A stretch of 64,000 nt of DNA from Caulobacter radicis (GTDB lineage Bacteria; Pseudomonadota; Alphaproteobacteria; Caulobacterales; Caulobacteraceae), in assembly GCF_003094615.1 (NCBI RefSeq), contig NZ_QDKO01000021.1, positions 1 to 64,000 on the forward strand, in the 5' to 3' direction. The notes under the pieces were generated by a model. It had not been told where the DNA came from. It saw nothing but the letters and a program-made list of their open reading frames with translations, and searched no databases. The position numbers and the translations under genes were made by a program. Position 1 is the stretch's first letter, and the number at the start of each line of letters is the position of its first letter. Positions 1 through 9,179 of this stretch are shown one piece after another.

Positions 1-560
1 TGGTCCTGCCCGTCCGTGGGACAGCCGGGTCCAGGGTTGAAACAGCACCCGCGCCTCCGGCCCTTCGGAATAACGACGCGGCGGAGCGGTCGACGAAGCC
101 GAAACGCTAAAACACATCACGGTCCCCGGGCTCCGCCCGGCCGCTCCGCGCCTCCCCGACCTAACGCGTGCAAACGCGGGAGACCGCGAAGCCGCGCCTC
201 AAGGAACCTCCCCCAGAGGGGGAGGCGATCGCGCAGCGATCGGTGGGGGGAGAAACTGCGAAACCGGCCACCCCACCGAAAGCTGAAACCGCCCCCCCCC
301 ACCGGCCTTCGGCCGCCTCCCCCAGAGGGGGAGGTTCGCCGACCAAGATCCTCCCCCTGAAGGGGGAGGTGGCCCGAAGGGCCGGAGGGGGAAGTATCTG
401 ATGAGGTCGGTGAGACCCAAACGACTACAGAACCTTCCCCCTCAGTCGGCGGAGTTTATCCTCGGGCCGGCCTTTGGCCGGACCCGGGGGCGACAGCTCC
501 CCCTTCAGGGGGAGCATCCGGAAGGATCGCTCCGGGGGCAATCATCCGACAAACCCGCCC
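1..560. repeat. GC-rich mosaic repeat block, left arm of a large inverted repeat
   Basis: No credible gene is seen here. Bases 1 to about 417 are nearly identical to the reverse complement of about 20787-21203, and the match begins at base 1, so it may extend outside the window. Inside are several short palindromic modules built on runs of C and G (CTCCCCCTnnnGGGGGAG types, plus GCGATCGCGCAGCGATCG). The same modules recur at 20725-21000 and 21547-21812. The Arg/Pro-rich open frames across this block look like products of base composition. Confidence 0.8.
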
Positions 561-616
561 CGCCAAACCTGCGCCACACCGTTGTATTGCTGGCGTCGGC
601 CGAAGCTCCGCCTCGA

Positions 617-643
617 TTGACGCTCCTCTCACGCGAGTATACT
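617..643 (+). promoter_or_regulatory. candidate housekeeping promoter for the arabinofuranosidase gene
   Basis: TTGACG at 617-622 and TATACT at 638-643 are separated by 15 bases. They sit about 100 bases upstream of the GTG start at 742, in the only AT-richer stretch of this intergenic region. The spacer is slightly short, so this is a candidate only. Confidence 0.45.
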
Positions 644-741
644 CAGACAAATAACAAGGGGCCTCCGTCGCGTCGTTTGCGCCGGAATGCGCGCCTGTCC
701 GAGCCGGCGTCGCGCGCACGGCGAGCCAAGGGAGAAACGAC

Positions 742-2304
742 GTGAATTCCAAGATGCTGAAGCACGCCCTGACGGGCGGCGTCGCCGCGGCCCTGCTGAT
801 GGCCGGCGGCGCGGTCGCCCAGACCAAGGTCAGCGGGACCCTGCGCGCCGACCAACCCGGCGCCGTCATTCAGCCGGAAGTCTACGGCCAGTTCGCCGAG
901 CACCTGGGCCGGGGCATCTACGAAGGCGTCTGGGTCGGCGAGGACAGCAAGATCCCCAACATCAAGGGCTATCGCAAGGACGTGGTCGACGCCCTGAAGG
1001 CCCTGAAGGTGCCGGTCGTGCGCTGGCCGGGCGGCTGCTTCGCCGACGACTATCACTGGCGCGAGGGGATCGGCCCGCGCGACAAGCGCCCCGTCAAGGT
1101 CAACGTCATGTGGGGCGGCGTCGAGGAGCCCAACACCTTCGGCACCCACGAGTTCATGGACTTCGCCGAGCTGATCGGCACCAAGACCTATGTCGCCGGC
1201 AATGTCGGCACCGGCACGCCGCAGGAGATGTCGGAGTGGGTCGAGTACCTGACCTCGCCGACCAACTCGTCGATCGCCAACATGCGCCGCGCCAACGGCC
1301 GCGATAAGCCCTGGAAGGTCGACTATTTCGGCGTCGGCAACGAAAACTGGGGCTGCGGCGGCCAGATGACGGCCGAGCACTACACCAACCTCTATCGCAA
1401 CTTCGCCGAGTTCGTTCGCGCCCCGCGCGGCAATCGCCCCGTGAAGGTCGCCGCCGGTCCCAACGCCGAGGACTACAACTGGACCGAGGTCCTGATGAAG
1501 GGCGCGGCCAAGAACATGAACGCGCTCAGCCTGCACTACTACGTCATCCCGACCGGCAACTGGACCAAGAAGGGCTCGGCCACCGTGTTCGACGAGCAGG
1601 GCTGGGGCGACACCATGGTCCAGGCCCTGAGGATGGAAGAGCTGGTCACCAAGCACAGCGCGGTGATGGACAAGTACGACCCCGAGAAGAAGGTCGGCCT
1701 CTATGTCGACGAATGGGGCGTCTGGTACGACGTCGAGCCGGGCACCGAGCCGGGCTTCCTCTACCAGCAGAACACCATGCGCGACGCCGTGGTGGCCGCC
1801 GCGACCCTGAACATCTTCCACAAGCACGCCGACCGGGTGCGCCTGGCCGCCATCGCCCAGATGGTCAACGTGCTGCAGGCGATGATCCTGACCGACAAGG
1901 ACAAGATGGTCCTGACGCCCACCTACTGGGTGTTCGACCTCTATAAGCCCTTCCAGGGCGCGACCCTGCTGCCGGTCGAGATCGACACCCCGCAGTACGT
2001 GGTCGGCAAGTCGTCGGTCCCGGCCGTGACCGCCTCGGCGGGCAAGGGGACGGACGGCGCCGTGCACGTGGCGCTCGTGAACCTCGACCCCAACAAGTCG
2101 GCGACGGTCACCGTCAAGCTTTCGGGCTCGACCGCCAAGACCGCCAAGGGCCGGGTGCTGACGGGTCCTGAAATGGCCTCGCGCAACACGTTCGAAAAGC
2201 CCGACGCGGTCAAGCCGGCCGAGTTCAAGGGCGCGACCATCAAGGGCGACACCCTGACGGCCACCCTGCCGGCCAAGTCGGTGGTGGTGCTGGACCTGAA
2301 CTGA
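742..2304 (+). CDS. abfA: secreted GH51 alpha-L-arabinofuranosidase
   Basis: A 520-residue protein with a signal peptide (residues 1 to about 26, ending AVA-Q), so it is predicted to act in the periplasm or outside. It matches glycoside hydrolase family 51, which releases terminal L-arabinofuranose from arabinan or arabinoxylan. The clan A catalytic pair is visible: the acid/base Glu201 in VGNENWG and the nucleophile Glu324 in YVDEWG. The C-terminal third is the usual beta-sandwich domain. The start is GTG at 742 with a GGAGAA ribosome site 5-10 bases upstream. It stands alone, with a promoter-like sequence upstream and a terminator downstream. Plant polysaccharide use is an inference from the family. 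Confidence 0.93.
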   Translation: MNSKMLKHALTGGVAAALLMAGGAVAQTKVSGTLRADQPGAVIQPEVYGQFAEHLGRGIYEGVWVGEDSKIPNIKGYRKDVVDALKALKVPVVRWPGGCFADDYHWREGIGPRDKRPVKVNVMWGGVEEPNTFGTHEFMDFAELIGTKTYVAGNVGTGTPQEMSEWVEYLTSPTNSSIANMRRANGRDKPWKVDYFGVGNENWGCGGQMTAEHYTNLYRNFAEFVRAPRGNRPVKVAAGPNAEDYNWTEVLMKGAAKNMNALSLHYYVIPTGNWTKKGSATVFDEQGWGDTMVQALRMEELVTKHSAVMDKYDPEKKVGLYVDEWGVWYDVEPGTEPGFLYQQNTMRDAVVAAATLNIFHKHADRVRLAAIAQMVNVLQAMILTDKDKMVLTPTYWVFDLYKPFQGATLLPVEIDTPQYVVGKSSVPAVTASAGKGTDGAVHVALVNLDPNKSATVTVKLSGSTAKTAKGRVLTGPEMASRNTFEKPDAVKPAEFKGATIKGDTLTATLPAKSVVVLDLN

Positions 2305-2326
2305 GCCTTCAGGCCCTGAAATGACA

Positions 2327-2357
2327 AAGGGCGCCGGCTTCCGCCGGCGCCCTTTCT
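2327..2357 (+). terminator. rho-independent terminator after abfA
   Basis: A near-perfect GC stem (AAGGGCGCCGGC, loop TTCC, GCCGGCGCCCTT) followed by TCTTGTTTTC, about 22 bases past the abfA stop codon. Confidence 0.85.
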
Positions 2358-2375
2358 TGTTTTCTAGCTACAAAT

Positions 2376-2521
2376 GCCGTCATCCCGGCCGAAGCGCGCA
2401 GCGCGTGGAGCCGGGACCCAGGGGCCGCCGCAATGCGGTGGCTAACGCCGGGGCGGCGGATCATGCCGCTGAGTCCGGTCCCCTGGGTCCCGGATCGGCC
2501 TGCGGCCGTCCGGGATGACGA
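2376..2521. repeat. REP-like palindromic intergenic repeat, copy 1
   Basis: A long imperfect inverted repeat. It begins GTCATCCCGGCCGAAG, includes GAGCCGGGACCCAGGGG, then returns as CCCCTGGGTCCCGGAT and TCCGGGATGACG. A second copy lies at 40961-41083. It fills the space between two convergent genes. Confidence 0.8.
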
Positions 2522-2527
2522 TCGGAT

Positions 2528-4585
2528 TTACGGAAGGTTCGTCGGACCGCGCGGCTCGGCCGGCTGGACCGTAGGCGCGGGGACAGCCGGAGCCGGAACC
2601 ACCGGGGCTGGGGCCGTCGGATCGGCCGGCGCCTCGCCCTCGACCGGCGGTGCTTCCGGCGGCAGCGGCAGGCCGTCCGGTCCCAGGATCGGTTCGGCCA
2701 GGCTGGCGTCCTCGGCGGCGCTGAGCGCGTCGTCCTCGGGCGGCTTGGGCGCGCCGCCGGTGGCCGACAAGGCGAAGGCCTTCCAGATCTTGGCCGGAAG
2801 GCCGCCGCCGACCACGCCGTTCATGGCGCTGTTGTCGTCGTTGCCGACCCAGACGCCGATGACGAGGTCGCCGACATAGCCGACGAAGATCGCGTCGCGA
2901 TAACCCTGCGTCGTGCCGGTCTTGCCGAAGGCGCCGGGAATGGCGGCCTCGACCCCGGTGCCGCGGTGCACGGCCGACCGCAGCAGGTCGCGCATGCCGG
3001 CTAGCTCGCTTTTCGACAGGGCGCGGGCCTTCTTCGGGGCCTTCCAGTCGGCTAGGCCGTGCGGCGTCACCGGGGTCTCGCCGGCGGCGATGGCGGCGTA
3101 TGCGCCGGTCAGCTGCACCAGGCTCATCGGTCCGGTGCCCAAGGCCAGGGTCAGGTCGTCGGGGATCGGCTCGGTGACGCCGAGGTCCCGGGCGGTGTCG
3201 ACGATCGCCTTGCGGCCGACCTGCTGGGCCAGGCGCACGGCCGCCACGTTGGACGAGCCGGCGAAGGCGGTGATCAGCGGCACTTCGCGGCCGGCGTACT
3301 TGCCCTCGTGGTTCTTCGGGCTCCAGCCGCGCACGTCGACCGGCGCGTCGAGGATCGGCGAGGTCGGGGTCATGCCCTGGCGGATGGCGGCCAGATAGAC
3401 GAACAGCTTGAAGGCGCTGCCCGGCTGGCGGCCGGCGTCGGCGCGGTTGAACTGGCTCGTCTTGTAGTCGCGGCCGCCGACCATGGCCACGACGCTGCCG
3501 TCGGTGCGCATGGCCACCAGCGCGCCCTGCGTCACGTTCAGCACCTTGCCGTCGCGGGCGATGGCGTCGTTGAGGATCTTCTCGGCCTTGGCCTGCAACT
3601 TGGCGTCCAGCGTCGTCTTGACGATGGTCTCGCCGTAGCGGGCGTCATAGGCGGCGCGGGCCTGGGGGAACACCCAGTCGGCGAAGTAGGAGCCGGTCGG
3701 CAGCTTTTCGCGTTCGGGGATCGGATGCATGTCGCGCTTGGCCCGGTCGGCCTGGGCTTGCGTGATCACTTCGGTCTCGACCATGGCGCCCAGCACCACG
3801 TCCATGCGCTCGCGGGCGCCTTCGAAGTTCTCGGTGGGGGCCAGGCGCGAGGGGGCCTTGACCATGCCGGCCAGCATGGCGGCCTGGCCGATGCTGAGCT
3901 TCTCGGGCGTGGTGTCGAAATAATGCCGGGCGGCGGCGCGCAGGCCAAAGGCGCCTTCGCCGAAATAGACCGCCGACAGATAGCGCGACAGGATCTCCTC
4001 CTTGGAGAGCCGCGCTTCCAGCCACAGGGCGATCAGGGCTTCCTGGGCCTTGCGGCGAAGATTGCGGTCGCTGCTCAGGAAGGCGTTCTTGGCCAGTTGC
4101 TGGGTGATGGTCGAGCCGCCCTCGGAGACGCCGCCGGCCTTGGCGTTCGCGCCCAGGGCCCGGGCGATGGCCTTCGGGTCGATGCCCATGTGCGAATAGA
4201 AGCGGCGGTCCTCGATGGCGATGAAGGCGCCCGGCACATAGGCCGGCAGCTTGGCGGCCTCGATCGGGGCCTCCTTGTAGGAGCCGCGGCGGGCGATCGG
4301 CGTGCCGTCCGAGGCCAGCAGCACCATGGTCGGATTATTGGCCGGCTCCAGCGCCCGGCCCAGCGGCAGCGACCACAGGAGCCAGGTGACGACCGCCACG
4401 ATGGCCAGCACCACGACGCCGGCGCCGATCTGCCAGGGGCGCTGCTTCCAGATCGGAACCCGCCTGGGCTTTACCGGCTCGTCGGCCGTGCTCGCCGGCG
4501 TCTCGGGCGCGGCCTCGACCACGGCGTCCGGGGCCTTGTCTTCGGCGTCGTCGGGACCGGTTTGCGGAGCGGCGGGATCGGACAT
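2528..4585 (-). CDS. class A penicillin-binding protein (peptidoglycan glycosyltransferase/transpeptidase)
   Basis: A 685-residue bifunctional murein synthase with one N-terminal membrane anchor (about residues 52-73) after an acidic cytoplasmic tail. The GT51 glycosyltransferase domain shows EDRRFYSHMGID (catalytic Glu125), GGSTITQQLAKN (157-168) and the RKAQEALIALWLE block. The transpeptidase domain shows the SxxK nucleophile at Ser390 (SAFK), SSN at 444-446 and KTGT at 555-558, so both activities look intact. The C-terminal 60 residues are Pro/Ala-rich and probably unstructured. It polymerises lipid II glycan strands and cross-links peptides in the periplasm. Caulobacters carry several paralogs (PbpX, Y, Z, C, 1A) and I cannot tell which this is. 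Confidence 0.93.
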   Translation of the reverse strand: MSDPAAPQTGPDDAEDKAPDAVVEAAPETPASTADEPVKPRRVPIWKQRPWQIGAGVVVLAIVAVVTWLLWSLPLGRALEPANNPTMVLLASDGTPIARRGSYKEAPIEAAKLPAYVPGAFIAIEDRRFYSHMGIDPKAIARALGANAKAGGVSEGGSTITQQLAKNAFLSSDRNLRRKAQEALIALWLEARLSKEEILSRYLSAVYFGEGAFGLRAAARHYFDTTPEKLSIGQAAMLAGMVKAPSRLAPTENFEGARERMDVVLGAMVETEVITQAQADRAKRDMHPIPEREKLPTGSYFADWVFPQARAAYDARYGETIVKTTLDAKLQAKAEKILNDAIARDGKVLNVTQGALVAMRTDGSVVAMVGGRDYKTSQFNRADAGRQPGSAFKLFVYLAAIRQGMTPTSPILDAPVDVRGWSPKNHEGKYAGREVPLITAFAGSSNVAAVRLAQQVGRKAIVDTARDLGVTEPIPDDLTLALGTGPMSLVQLTGAYAAIAAGETPVTPHGLADWKAPKKARALSKSELAGMRDLLRSAVHRGTGVEAAIPGAFGKTGTTQGYRDAIFVGYVGDLVIGVWVGNDDNSAMNGVVGGGLPAKIWKAFALSATGGAPKPPEDDALSAAEDASLAEPILGPDGLPLPPEAPPVEGEAPADPTAPAPVVPAPAVPAPTVQPAEPRGPTNLP

Positions 4586-4687
4586 GCGCGATGGGACTCG
4601 AAAAGGACGCCGAGGGAGACGAGGCGCGTCAATACCACAGGCGAAGCGACCGCCCAGCCCACAAGCTCTATTTGGGGAAACGCCGGT

Positions 4688-5350
4688 TCAGGCCGGAGCG
4701 CTCCGCCGCTTTTCGAGCAGCAGCAGCGTCAGGGCGGCCAGGAAGCCGAACGCCAGAAGCAGCGCAGACAACTGGTGGGCCTTGTCCCATTCCAGGCTCT
4801 CGACCAGGCGATAGATCTCGATCGACAGCACCTGGGTCTCGCCGGGAATGCCGCCGCCCAGCATCATCACCACCCCGAACTCGCCGATGGTGTGGGCGAA
4901 GGCCAGGAGGGCGGCCACCGCGTAGCCGGGCAGGGCCAGCGGCAGGGCCACGCGGGCGAAGATGTCGGCCTTGCCCGCGCCGAGGGTCGCGGCGACCTCC
5001 AGCGGCTCGTCGCCGATGGCCAGGAAGGCGTTGCGCAGCGGCTGCACGGCGAAGGGCAGGGAATAGACCAGCGAGCCGATCACCAGGCCCTCGAAGGTGA
5101 AGGCCAGGGTGCGGATGCCTAGCGGCTTCAGCGCCGCCATCAGCGGACTTTCGGGACCGAGCGCGATCAGCAGGTAGAAGCCCAGCACCGTCGGCGGCAG
5201 CACGATCGGCAGGGCGACCAGCGCGCCGACGACCGGCTTGATGGGCGAGCGCCCCCGCGCCAGCCACCAGGCCAGCGGCGTGGCCAGCAGCAGCAGCAGG
5301 ACGGTGGTCACCGTCGCCAGCTTCAGGGTCAGCCAGACGGCCTCGACCAT
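4688..5350 (-). CDS. modB: molybdate ABC transporter permease
   Basis: A 220-residue inner-membrane permease with about five to six hydrophobic segments and the cytoplasmic loop that docks the ATPase ([19 protein letters not shown]). Size and sequence match ModB, the channel of the molybdate importer. It lies 5 bases downstream of modA in the same operon. The expected ATPase gene modC does not follow: the next gene on this strand is the penicillin-binding protein after about 100 bases. ATP supply must therefore come from a ModC encoded elsewhere or from another ATPase. Confidence 0.93.
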   Translation of the reverse strand: MVEAVWLTLKLATVTTVLLLLLATPLAWWLARGRSPIKPVVGALVALPIVLPPTVLGFYLLIALGPESPLMAALKPLGIRTLAFTFEGLVIGSLVYSLPFAVQPLRNAFLAIGDEPLEVAATLGAGKADIFARVALPLALPGYAVAALLAFAHTIGEFGVVMMLGGGIPGETQVLSIEIYRLVESLEWDKAHQLSALLLAFGFLAALTLLLLEKRRSAPA

Positions 5351-5355
5351 GGCGG

Positions 5356-6114
5356 TCAGCGCACCTCGTAGCCGTAGCGGCGGATGATCGCCTTGGCCTC
5401 GCGGCCCTTCAGGAAGACCAGGAAGGCCTTGGCCGCGTCGCTGTTCGCACCGGTCTTCAGCAGCACGGCCTGCTGGTCGATAGGCGTGTGATAGGTCTTG
5501 GGCACGACCCAGCGCGAACCGCCCTTGTCGTCGACGACCTGCGACAGGGCCACGAAGCCCAGCTCGGCGGCGCCGGTCTGGACGTACTGGTAGGCCTGGG
5601 TGATCGACGAGCCGGTGACGATCCTGGGCTTGAGGCTGTCATGGAGCTTCAGCCTGGTCAGGGTCTCGACCGCCGCCAGGCCATAGGGCGCGGCCTTGGG
5701 ATCGGCGATCGACAGCTTCTCGAACCTGCCTTTGGCCAGCACCCCGCCTTGGCCGTCGACCAGGCCCGGCGTCTTGCTCCAGAGGACGAGCCGCCCGGTG
5801 GCGTAGGTAAAGCGCGAGCCGAGCACGGCCAGGCCGTCGGCCTCGGCCTTCTGCGGTCGCTCGACGTCGGCCGACAGGAACACCTCGTAAGGCGCGCCAT
5901 TGGCGATCTGGGCGTAGAACTGGCCCGACGAGCCGAAGCTCAAGGTCGCCTTGTGTCCCGTGGCTTTCTCGAACTGGGCGGCGATGGCCTTGGCCGGCTC
6001 GGTGAAATTGGCGGCCACGGCGACCTTGGTCTCGCCCGCGAAGGCGGCGCCGGCGACCATCGACAGCGCCGTGGCGAGGGCGGCGGCGATCAGGGGGCGG
6101 CGGGCGAAGGACAT
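5356..6114 (-). CDS. modA: molybdate-binding periplasmic protein
   Basis: A 252-residue solute-binding protein with a clear signal peptide (residues 1 to about 26, cleavage after AFA). The mature start [20 protein letters not shown] is characteristic of ModA. It captures molybdate (and tungstate) in the periplasm and delivers it to ModB. It is the first gene of a two-gene modAB unit, divergent from modE, with a ModE-type palindrome 22 bases upstream of the start. Molybdenum is needed by the nitrate reductase encoded a few kilobases away. Confidence 0.95.
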   Translation of the reverse strand: MSFARRPLIAAALATALSMVAGAAFAGETKVAVAANFTEPAKAIAAQFEKATGHKATLSFGSSGQFYAQIANGAPYEVFLSADVERPQKAEADGLAVLGSRFTYATGRLVLWSKTPGLVDGQGGVLAKGRFEKLSIADPKAAPYGLAAVETLTRLKLHDSLKPRIVTGSSITQAYQYVQTGAAELGFVALSQVVDDKGGSRWVVPKTYHTPIDQQAVLLKTGANSDAAKAFLVFLKGREAKAIIRRYGYEVR

Positions 6115-6135
6115 CGGCGGCTCGTATCAGACGGA

Positions 6136-6154
6136 TATGTATGGCGAGTACATA
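6136..6154. promoter_or_regulatory. candidate ModE operator
   Basis: A perfect inverted repeat, TATGTA at 6136-6141 and TACATA at 6149-6154, separated by 7 bases in an otherwise GC-rich region. It resembles the TAT-rich palindromic half-sites of enterobacterial ModE boxes. It lies between divergent modA (start 6114) and modE (start 6236), placed to overlap the modAB promoter. Repression of modAB by molybdate-loaded ModE is the expected outcome. Confidence 0.75.
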
Positions 6155-6235
6155 ACGAGCTTTGGGGTGCTGTCAGGCTGTTTTTTCGGCGCTGGTCGGG
6201 CGACAAGCGGTCGAACGGAGTCGGAAGGAACAGCG

Positions 6236-7021
6236 ATGAGCGGAGCGGGCGATCTCAGCGCGAGCCTGATCCTGCGGCGCGGGGCCCTGGCGCGTGTCGG
6301 CCTCGAACGCGTCGCCCTTGTCGAAGCCGTGGCCGAGCTCGGCTCGATCAGCGCCGCCGCCAAGCGGCTGGACCTGTCCTACAAGGGCGCCTGGGACGCT
6401 GTGCAGGCGCTCAACAACCTGTTCGACGCGCCGTTGATCGCCGCCGGCGCAGGCGGTCGTTCGGGCGGCGGCGCGCAGGTCACGTCGCGCGGTCATGCCG
6501 TCGTGCGCGCCTTCCGCGACATGGAGCGCGAGGTCGGGGCGGCGCTGGCGCGGCTGGAGGCGGGTCTGGCGTCCGAGGTCGGCGAGGACCTGTTCTGGAG
6601 CCTTGGTCTGCGCACCAGCGCCCGCAACGCCCTGCGCGGCACGGTGGCGGTCCTCAGCCCGTCTGGCGTGACGGTCGAGGTGCGACTGGCGCTCGGCGAC
6701 GGGCTCTCGATTGTATCGGTGATCACCCGCCGCAGCGCCGAAGAACTTGGCCTGGCCGTCGGCCGTCCAGCGGTGGCCCTGATCAAGTCGAGCTTCGTAC
6801 GCCTGGCGGCCGACGCGCCGGCCGGCGCCGCCGACAATGTCCTGGCCGGGGAGGTGCTCGACCGCGAGGATGGCGAGGCCGCCAGCGAGGTGGTGGTCGC
6901 CCTGGCCGAGGGCAAGACCCTGGTCGCCACGGTCCCCAGTACGCTGGCCGCGGGCTTGGCCCCGGGCGTGGCCATCCACGCCATGATCGCCCCCTCCGAC
7001 GTCATCCTGGCTGTCGATTAG
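6236..7021 (+). CDS. modE: molybdate-dependent transcriptional regulator ModE
   Basis: A 261-residue protein with an N-terminal LysR-like winged helix (about residues 15-110; SISAAAKRLDLSYKGAWDAV is the recognition region) and two C-terminal Mop/TOBE domains (about 128-190 and 198-260) that bind molybdate. This is the full-length ModE arrangement. The ATG at 6236 has a good ribosome site (GGAAGGAA) and begins directly before the regulator domain. An in-frame open stretch upstream is rejected as the N-terminus because it crosses the operator. It senses molybdate and represses modAB; control of other Mo-related genes is possible. Confidence 0.93.
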   Translation: MSGAGDLSASLILRRGALARVGLERVALVEAVAELGSISAAAKRLDLSYKGAWDAVQALNNLFDAPLIAAGAGGRSGGGAQVTSRGHAVVRAFRDMEREVGAALARLEAGLASEVGEDLFWSLGLRTSARNALRGTVAVLSPSGVTVEVRLALGDGLSIVSVITRRSAEELGLAVGRPAVALIKSSFVRLAADAPAGAADNVLAGEVLDREDGEAASEVVVALAEGKTLVATVPSTLAAGLAPGVAIHAMIAPSDVILAVD

Positions 7022-7171
7022 CGGGGCGCCACGCTAGGTCGCAGGGCCGAAGGCGTCCACGTGCTCTAGCAATATGCAGCGGCGCCCGCGGATTGAGCGG
7101 AACCGTGTTCGAGCGTGACCATGGCCGCAAAACGCTCCCCCGGGGCGTCCATGGTCCTTAGGGCGTTGGGC

Positions 7172-7750
7172 ATGCGCGTTCTCGTCATTGATCCGGATCC
7201 GGCCCGGGCCGCCCTGGTGGCGGAAGGGCTCGAGGGCGTGCATCCGCTGGAGGTCCGCCGCTCGGCCCGTTTCGACGAGCGCGAGGCTGTCGAGTTCGCG
7301 CCCGACGTCGTCGTCATCGCCGCCGAAAGCCCCGATCGCGACACCCTGGAAAGCCTGCGCGAGGCCAGCCAGTCCAATCCGCGCCCTGTCGTGATGTTCG
7401 TCGACCGCTCCGAGCCGGGCCTGGCCGAGCAGGCCGTGCGCGCCGGCGTCGCCGCCTACGTGGTCGACGGTCTGGCGCCGGCCCGCGTCCGTCCGATTCT
7501 CGACGTGGCCATGAGCCGCTTCGCCCTGACCCAGCAGTTGCGGGGCGACCTGGCCAAGGTGAAGGCCGACCTGGAGGCTCGCAAGACGGTCGAGCGCGCC
7601 AAGGGTCTCCTGATGAAGGAGCGCGGCCTCGACGAGGACGGCGCCTATCGTCTGCTGCGCAAGCTGGCAATGGACCGGGGCAAGCCGATCGGGGCGGTGG
7701 CCGCCGACCTGCTGGCCTTTGCGGGGGTGCTGAAGGGAGACGCCTCGTGA
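7172..7750 (+). CDS. nasT: ANTAR-domain RNA-binding antiterminator/regulator NasT
   Basis: About 192 residues: an N-terminal receiver-like domain (MRVLVIDPDPARAALV start) and a C-terminal ANTAR helical domain (ERAKGLLMKERGLDEDGAYRLLRKLAM region) that binds tandem hexaloop hairpins in RNA. In known NasS-NasT systems NasS sequesters NasT until nitrate or nitrite is present. The stop overlaps the nasS GTG start (GTGA), so the two are translationally coupled. Where the receiver phosphoacceptor Asp is expected the sequence reads VVVIAAESPDRD, so phosphorylation is unlikely. I chose ATG 7172 because NasT proteins begin at this motif; ATG 7151 or GTG 7115 in frame are alternatives. Confidence 0.88.
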   Translation: MRVLVIDPDPARAALVAEGLEGVHPLEVRRSARFDEREAVEFAPDVVVIAAESPDRDTLESLREASQSNPRPVVMFVDRSEPGLAEQAVRAGVAAYVVDGLAPARVRPILDVAMSRFALTQQLRGDLAKVKADLEARKTVERAKGLLMKERGLDEDGAYRLLRKLAMDRGKPIGAVAADLLAFAGVLKGDAS

Positions 7751-8913
7751 GCGGCCTGGCCGACCTGAAGCTGGGCTTCATCCCGCTGACCGATTGCGCG
7801 CCGCTGGTCGTCGCCAAGTCCATGGGCTTCTTCGCCGAAGAGGGTCTCGACGTGTCGCTGAGCCGCGAGGCCTCGTGGGCGACGATCCGCGACAAGGTCG
7901 CCGTCGGGGCGCTCGATGGCGCACACATGCTGGCGCCCATGGCCCTGGCGGCCGCGGCCGGGGCCTCGGGCGGCCTGACGCTGGACGTCGGCCCGTCGCT
8001 GATCGCGCCCATGGCCCTGAACCGCAACGGCAGCGCGATCACGGTTTCGAAAGCGCTGGCCGAAGCGATGCGCGCCGCCGATCCGCAGGCCATGGCCGAG
8101 CAGCCGGTCTCGGCGCGGGCCCTCGCCAGGATCATCGCCGAGCGGACGGGGCAGGGCGCCGCGCCGCTGACCTTCGCCGTCGTCTTCCCATACTCGATGC
8201 ACAATTACGAACTGCGCTACTGGCTGGCGCAGGCCGGGATCGACCCCGACCGCGACGTGCGCCTCGTGGTCACGCCGCCGCCGCGCATGGTCGAACAGAT
8301 GCGGGCCGGCGAGATCGACGGCTTCTGCGTCGGCGCGCCCTGGAACGCCGTGGCCGAGCGCGAGGGGCTGGGCGAGATCGTCATCGCCGCCTCGACCTTC
8401 TGGCCGGGCGGTCCCGACAAGGTGTTCGGCGTCACCGAAGCCTGGGCCCATCACTATCCCGACGAACTGCGGGCCGCCTTGCGGGCCCTGATCCGCGCCT
8501 CGGCCTGGGCCGACGATGCGGGCAACCGCGACGACCTGATCGCCCTGCTGGCGCGGCCAGAGCACGTGGGTGTCGCGCCCGAGGCCCTGGCCCGCGCCCT
8601 GACCGACGAGATCGTCTTCCATCGCGACGGCGCCGGCGTGCCGCGGCGCGAGCACGCCCTGTGGTTCCTGTCGCAGATGGTGCGCTGGGGGCAGGTTTCG
8701 GCCGGGGCGGATCTCGAGGCCGCCGCCGATGCGGTCTATCGCCCGGACATGTTCCGCACCGCCGCGCTGTCGGCAGGGCCGATGCTCGATCCCGCCCAGG
8801 TCTTCGCCGACGCGCCGGGAGATCTTGCGCCGCTGTTCGCCGGTCCTGACTTTGATTCCGAGCGGGCCGGGCCTTATGCCGCTGCGTTCTCGATCGGCCG
8901 CGCGCGGGCCTGA
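7747..8913 (+). CDS. nasS: cytoplasmic nitrate/nitrite sensor NasS (NrtA/CmpA-like)
   Basis: A 388-residue protein of the NrtA/CmpA periplasmic-binding fold but without a signal peptide: it opens directly with LKLGFIPLTDCAPLVVAK. That is the signature of NasS, the cytoplasmic partner of NasT, rather than a transporter component. No ABC permease or ATPase is nearby, which supports the sensor role. Binding of nitrate or nitrite is expected to release NasT. GTG start at 7747, overlapping the nasT stop. Confidence 0.88.
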   Translation: MSGLADLKLGFIPLTDCAPLVVAKSMGFFAEEGLDVSLSREASWATIRDKVAVGALDGAHMLAPMALAAAAGASGGLTLDVGPSLIAPMALNRNGSAITVSKALAEAMRAADPQAMAEQPVSARALARIIAERTGQGAAPLTFAVVFPYSMHNYELRYWLAQAGIDPDRDVRLVVTPPPRMVEQMRAGEIDGFCVGAPWNAVAEREGLGEIVIAASTFWPGGPDKVFGVTEAWAHHYPDELRAALRALIRASAWADDAGNRDDLIALLARPEHVGVAPEALARALTDEIVFHRDGAGVPRREHALWFLSQMVRWGQVSAGADLEAAADAVYRPDMFRTAALSAGPMLDPAQVFADAPGDLAPLFAGPDFDSERAGPYAAAFSIGRARA

Positions 8914-8955
8914 CCGGTCTTCAGGCCGCACTGCGACTTCGCATCTGCACAATTG

Positions 8956-8979
8956 AAGGGCGCCGCTGGCGCCTTTTTG
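8956..8979 (+). terminator. rho-independent terminator after nasTS
   Basis: GGGCGCC, loop GCT, GGCGCC, then TTTTT, about 45 bases past the nasS stop. It separates the regulator pair from the structural genes downstream. Confidence 0.75.
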
Positions 8980-9074
8980 CTGAGCATTCGTACTGTGCAA
9001 GCGTTGTGCGGGGGCGTGCTCCATACAGTCCGTGACATCCGTCCCCGGACCGATGTTCAGTGACGTCAAGCCTT

Positions 9075-9175
9075 CGGACAACGGCGTCCGTGGCTGCCAG
9101 AGACGACCGCTCGGATGCGGTCACCCGACGAGGCGACGACGCCTCGCTCTCGCAGACACGCAACACTCCGAGGCG
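9075..9175 (+). ncRNA. nitrate-transporter leader with ANTAR-type hexaloop hairpins and a possible SD-sequestering switch
   Basis: Two adjacent hairpins have six-base loops. P1 is CGGAC (9075-9079), loop AACGGC (9080-9085), GTCCG. P2 is GACCGC (9105-9110), loop TCGGAT (9111-9116), GCGGTC. P1 has the A1 and G4 loop bases expected of ANTAR targets; P2 keeps G4 but has U at position 1. A third hairpin follows: CGAGGCG (9129-9135), loop ACGA, CGCCTCG (9140-9146). An exact second copy of CGAGGCG at 9169-9175 contains the Shine-Dalgarno sequence, so CGCCTCG can pair with either copy. No U-run follows, unlike a normal NasT-controlled terminator. The hairpins are seen in the sequence; NasT control is inferred. 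Confidence 0.7.
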
Positions 9176-9179
9176 CATC

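Noticed and set aside
16-360. Arg/Pro-rich open frames in the repeat blocks as genes
   Set aside because: All frames on both strands are open because of base composition, no ribosome sites are seen, and the sequence is palindromic repeat.
3059-5122. 687-codon plus-strand open frame opposite the penicillin-binding protein and modB
   Set aside because: Antisense shadow; the minus strand has intact GT51, SxxK, SxN and KTG motifs.
8968-8983. TGGCGC...TTGCT resembling a sigma-54 promoter upstream of the nitrate transporter
   Set aside because: The GG and GC elements are 11 rather than 12 bases apart and lie inside the nasS terminator stem and U-run.
9060-9179. N-terminal extension of the nitrate transporter
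   Set aside because: The extension covers the structured leader and encodes Arg/Asp/Ser-rich sequence unlike transporter N-termini; the ATG at 9180 has its own ribosome site.
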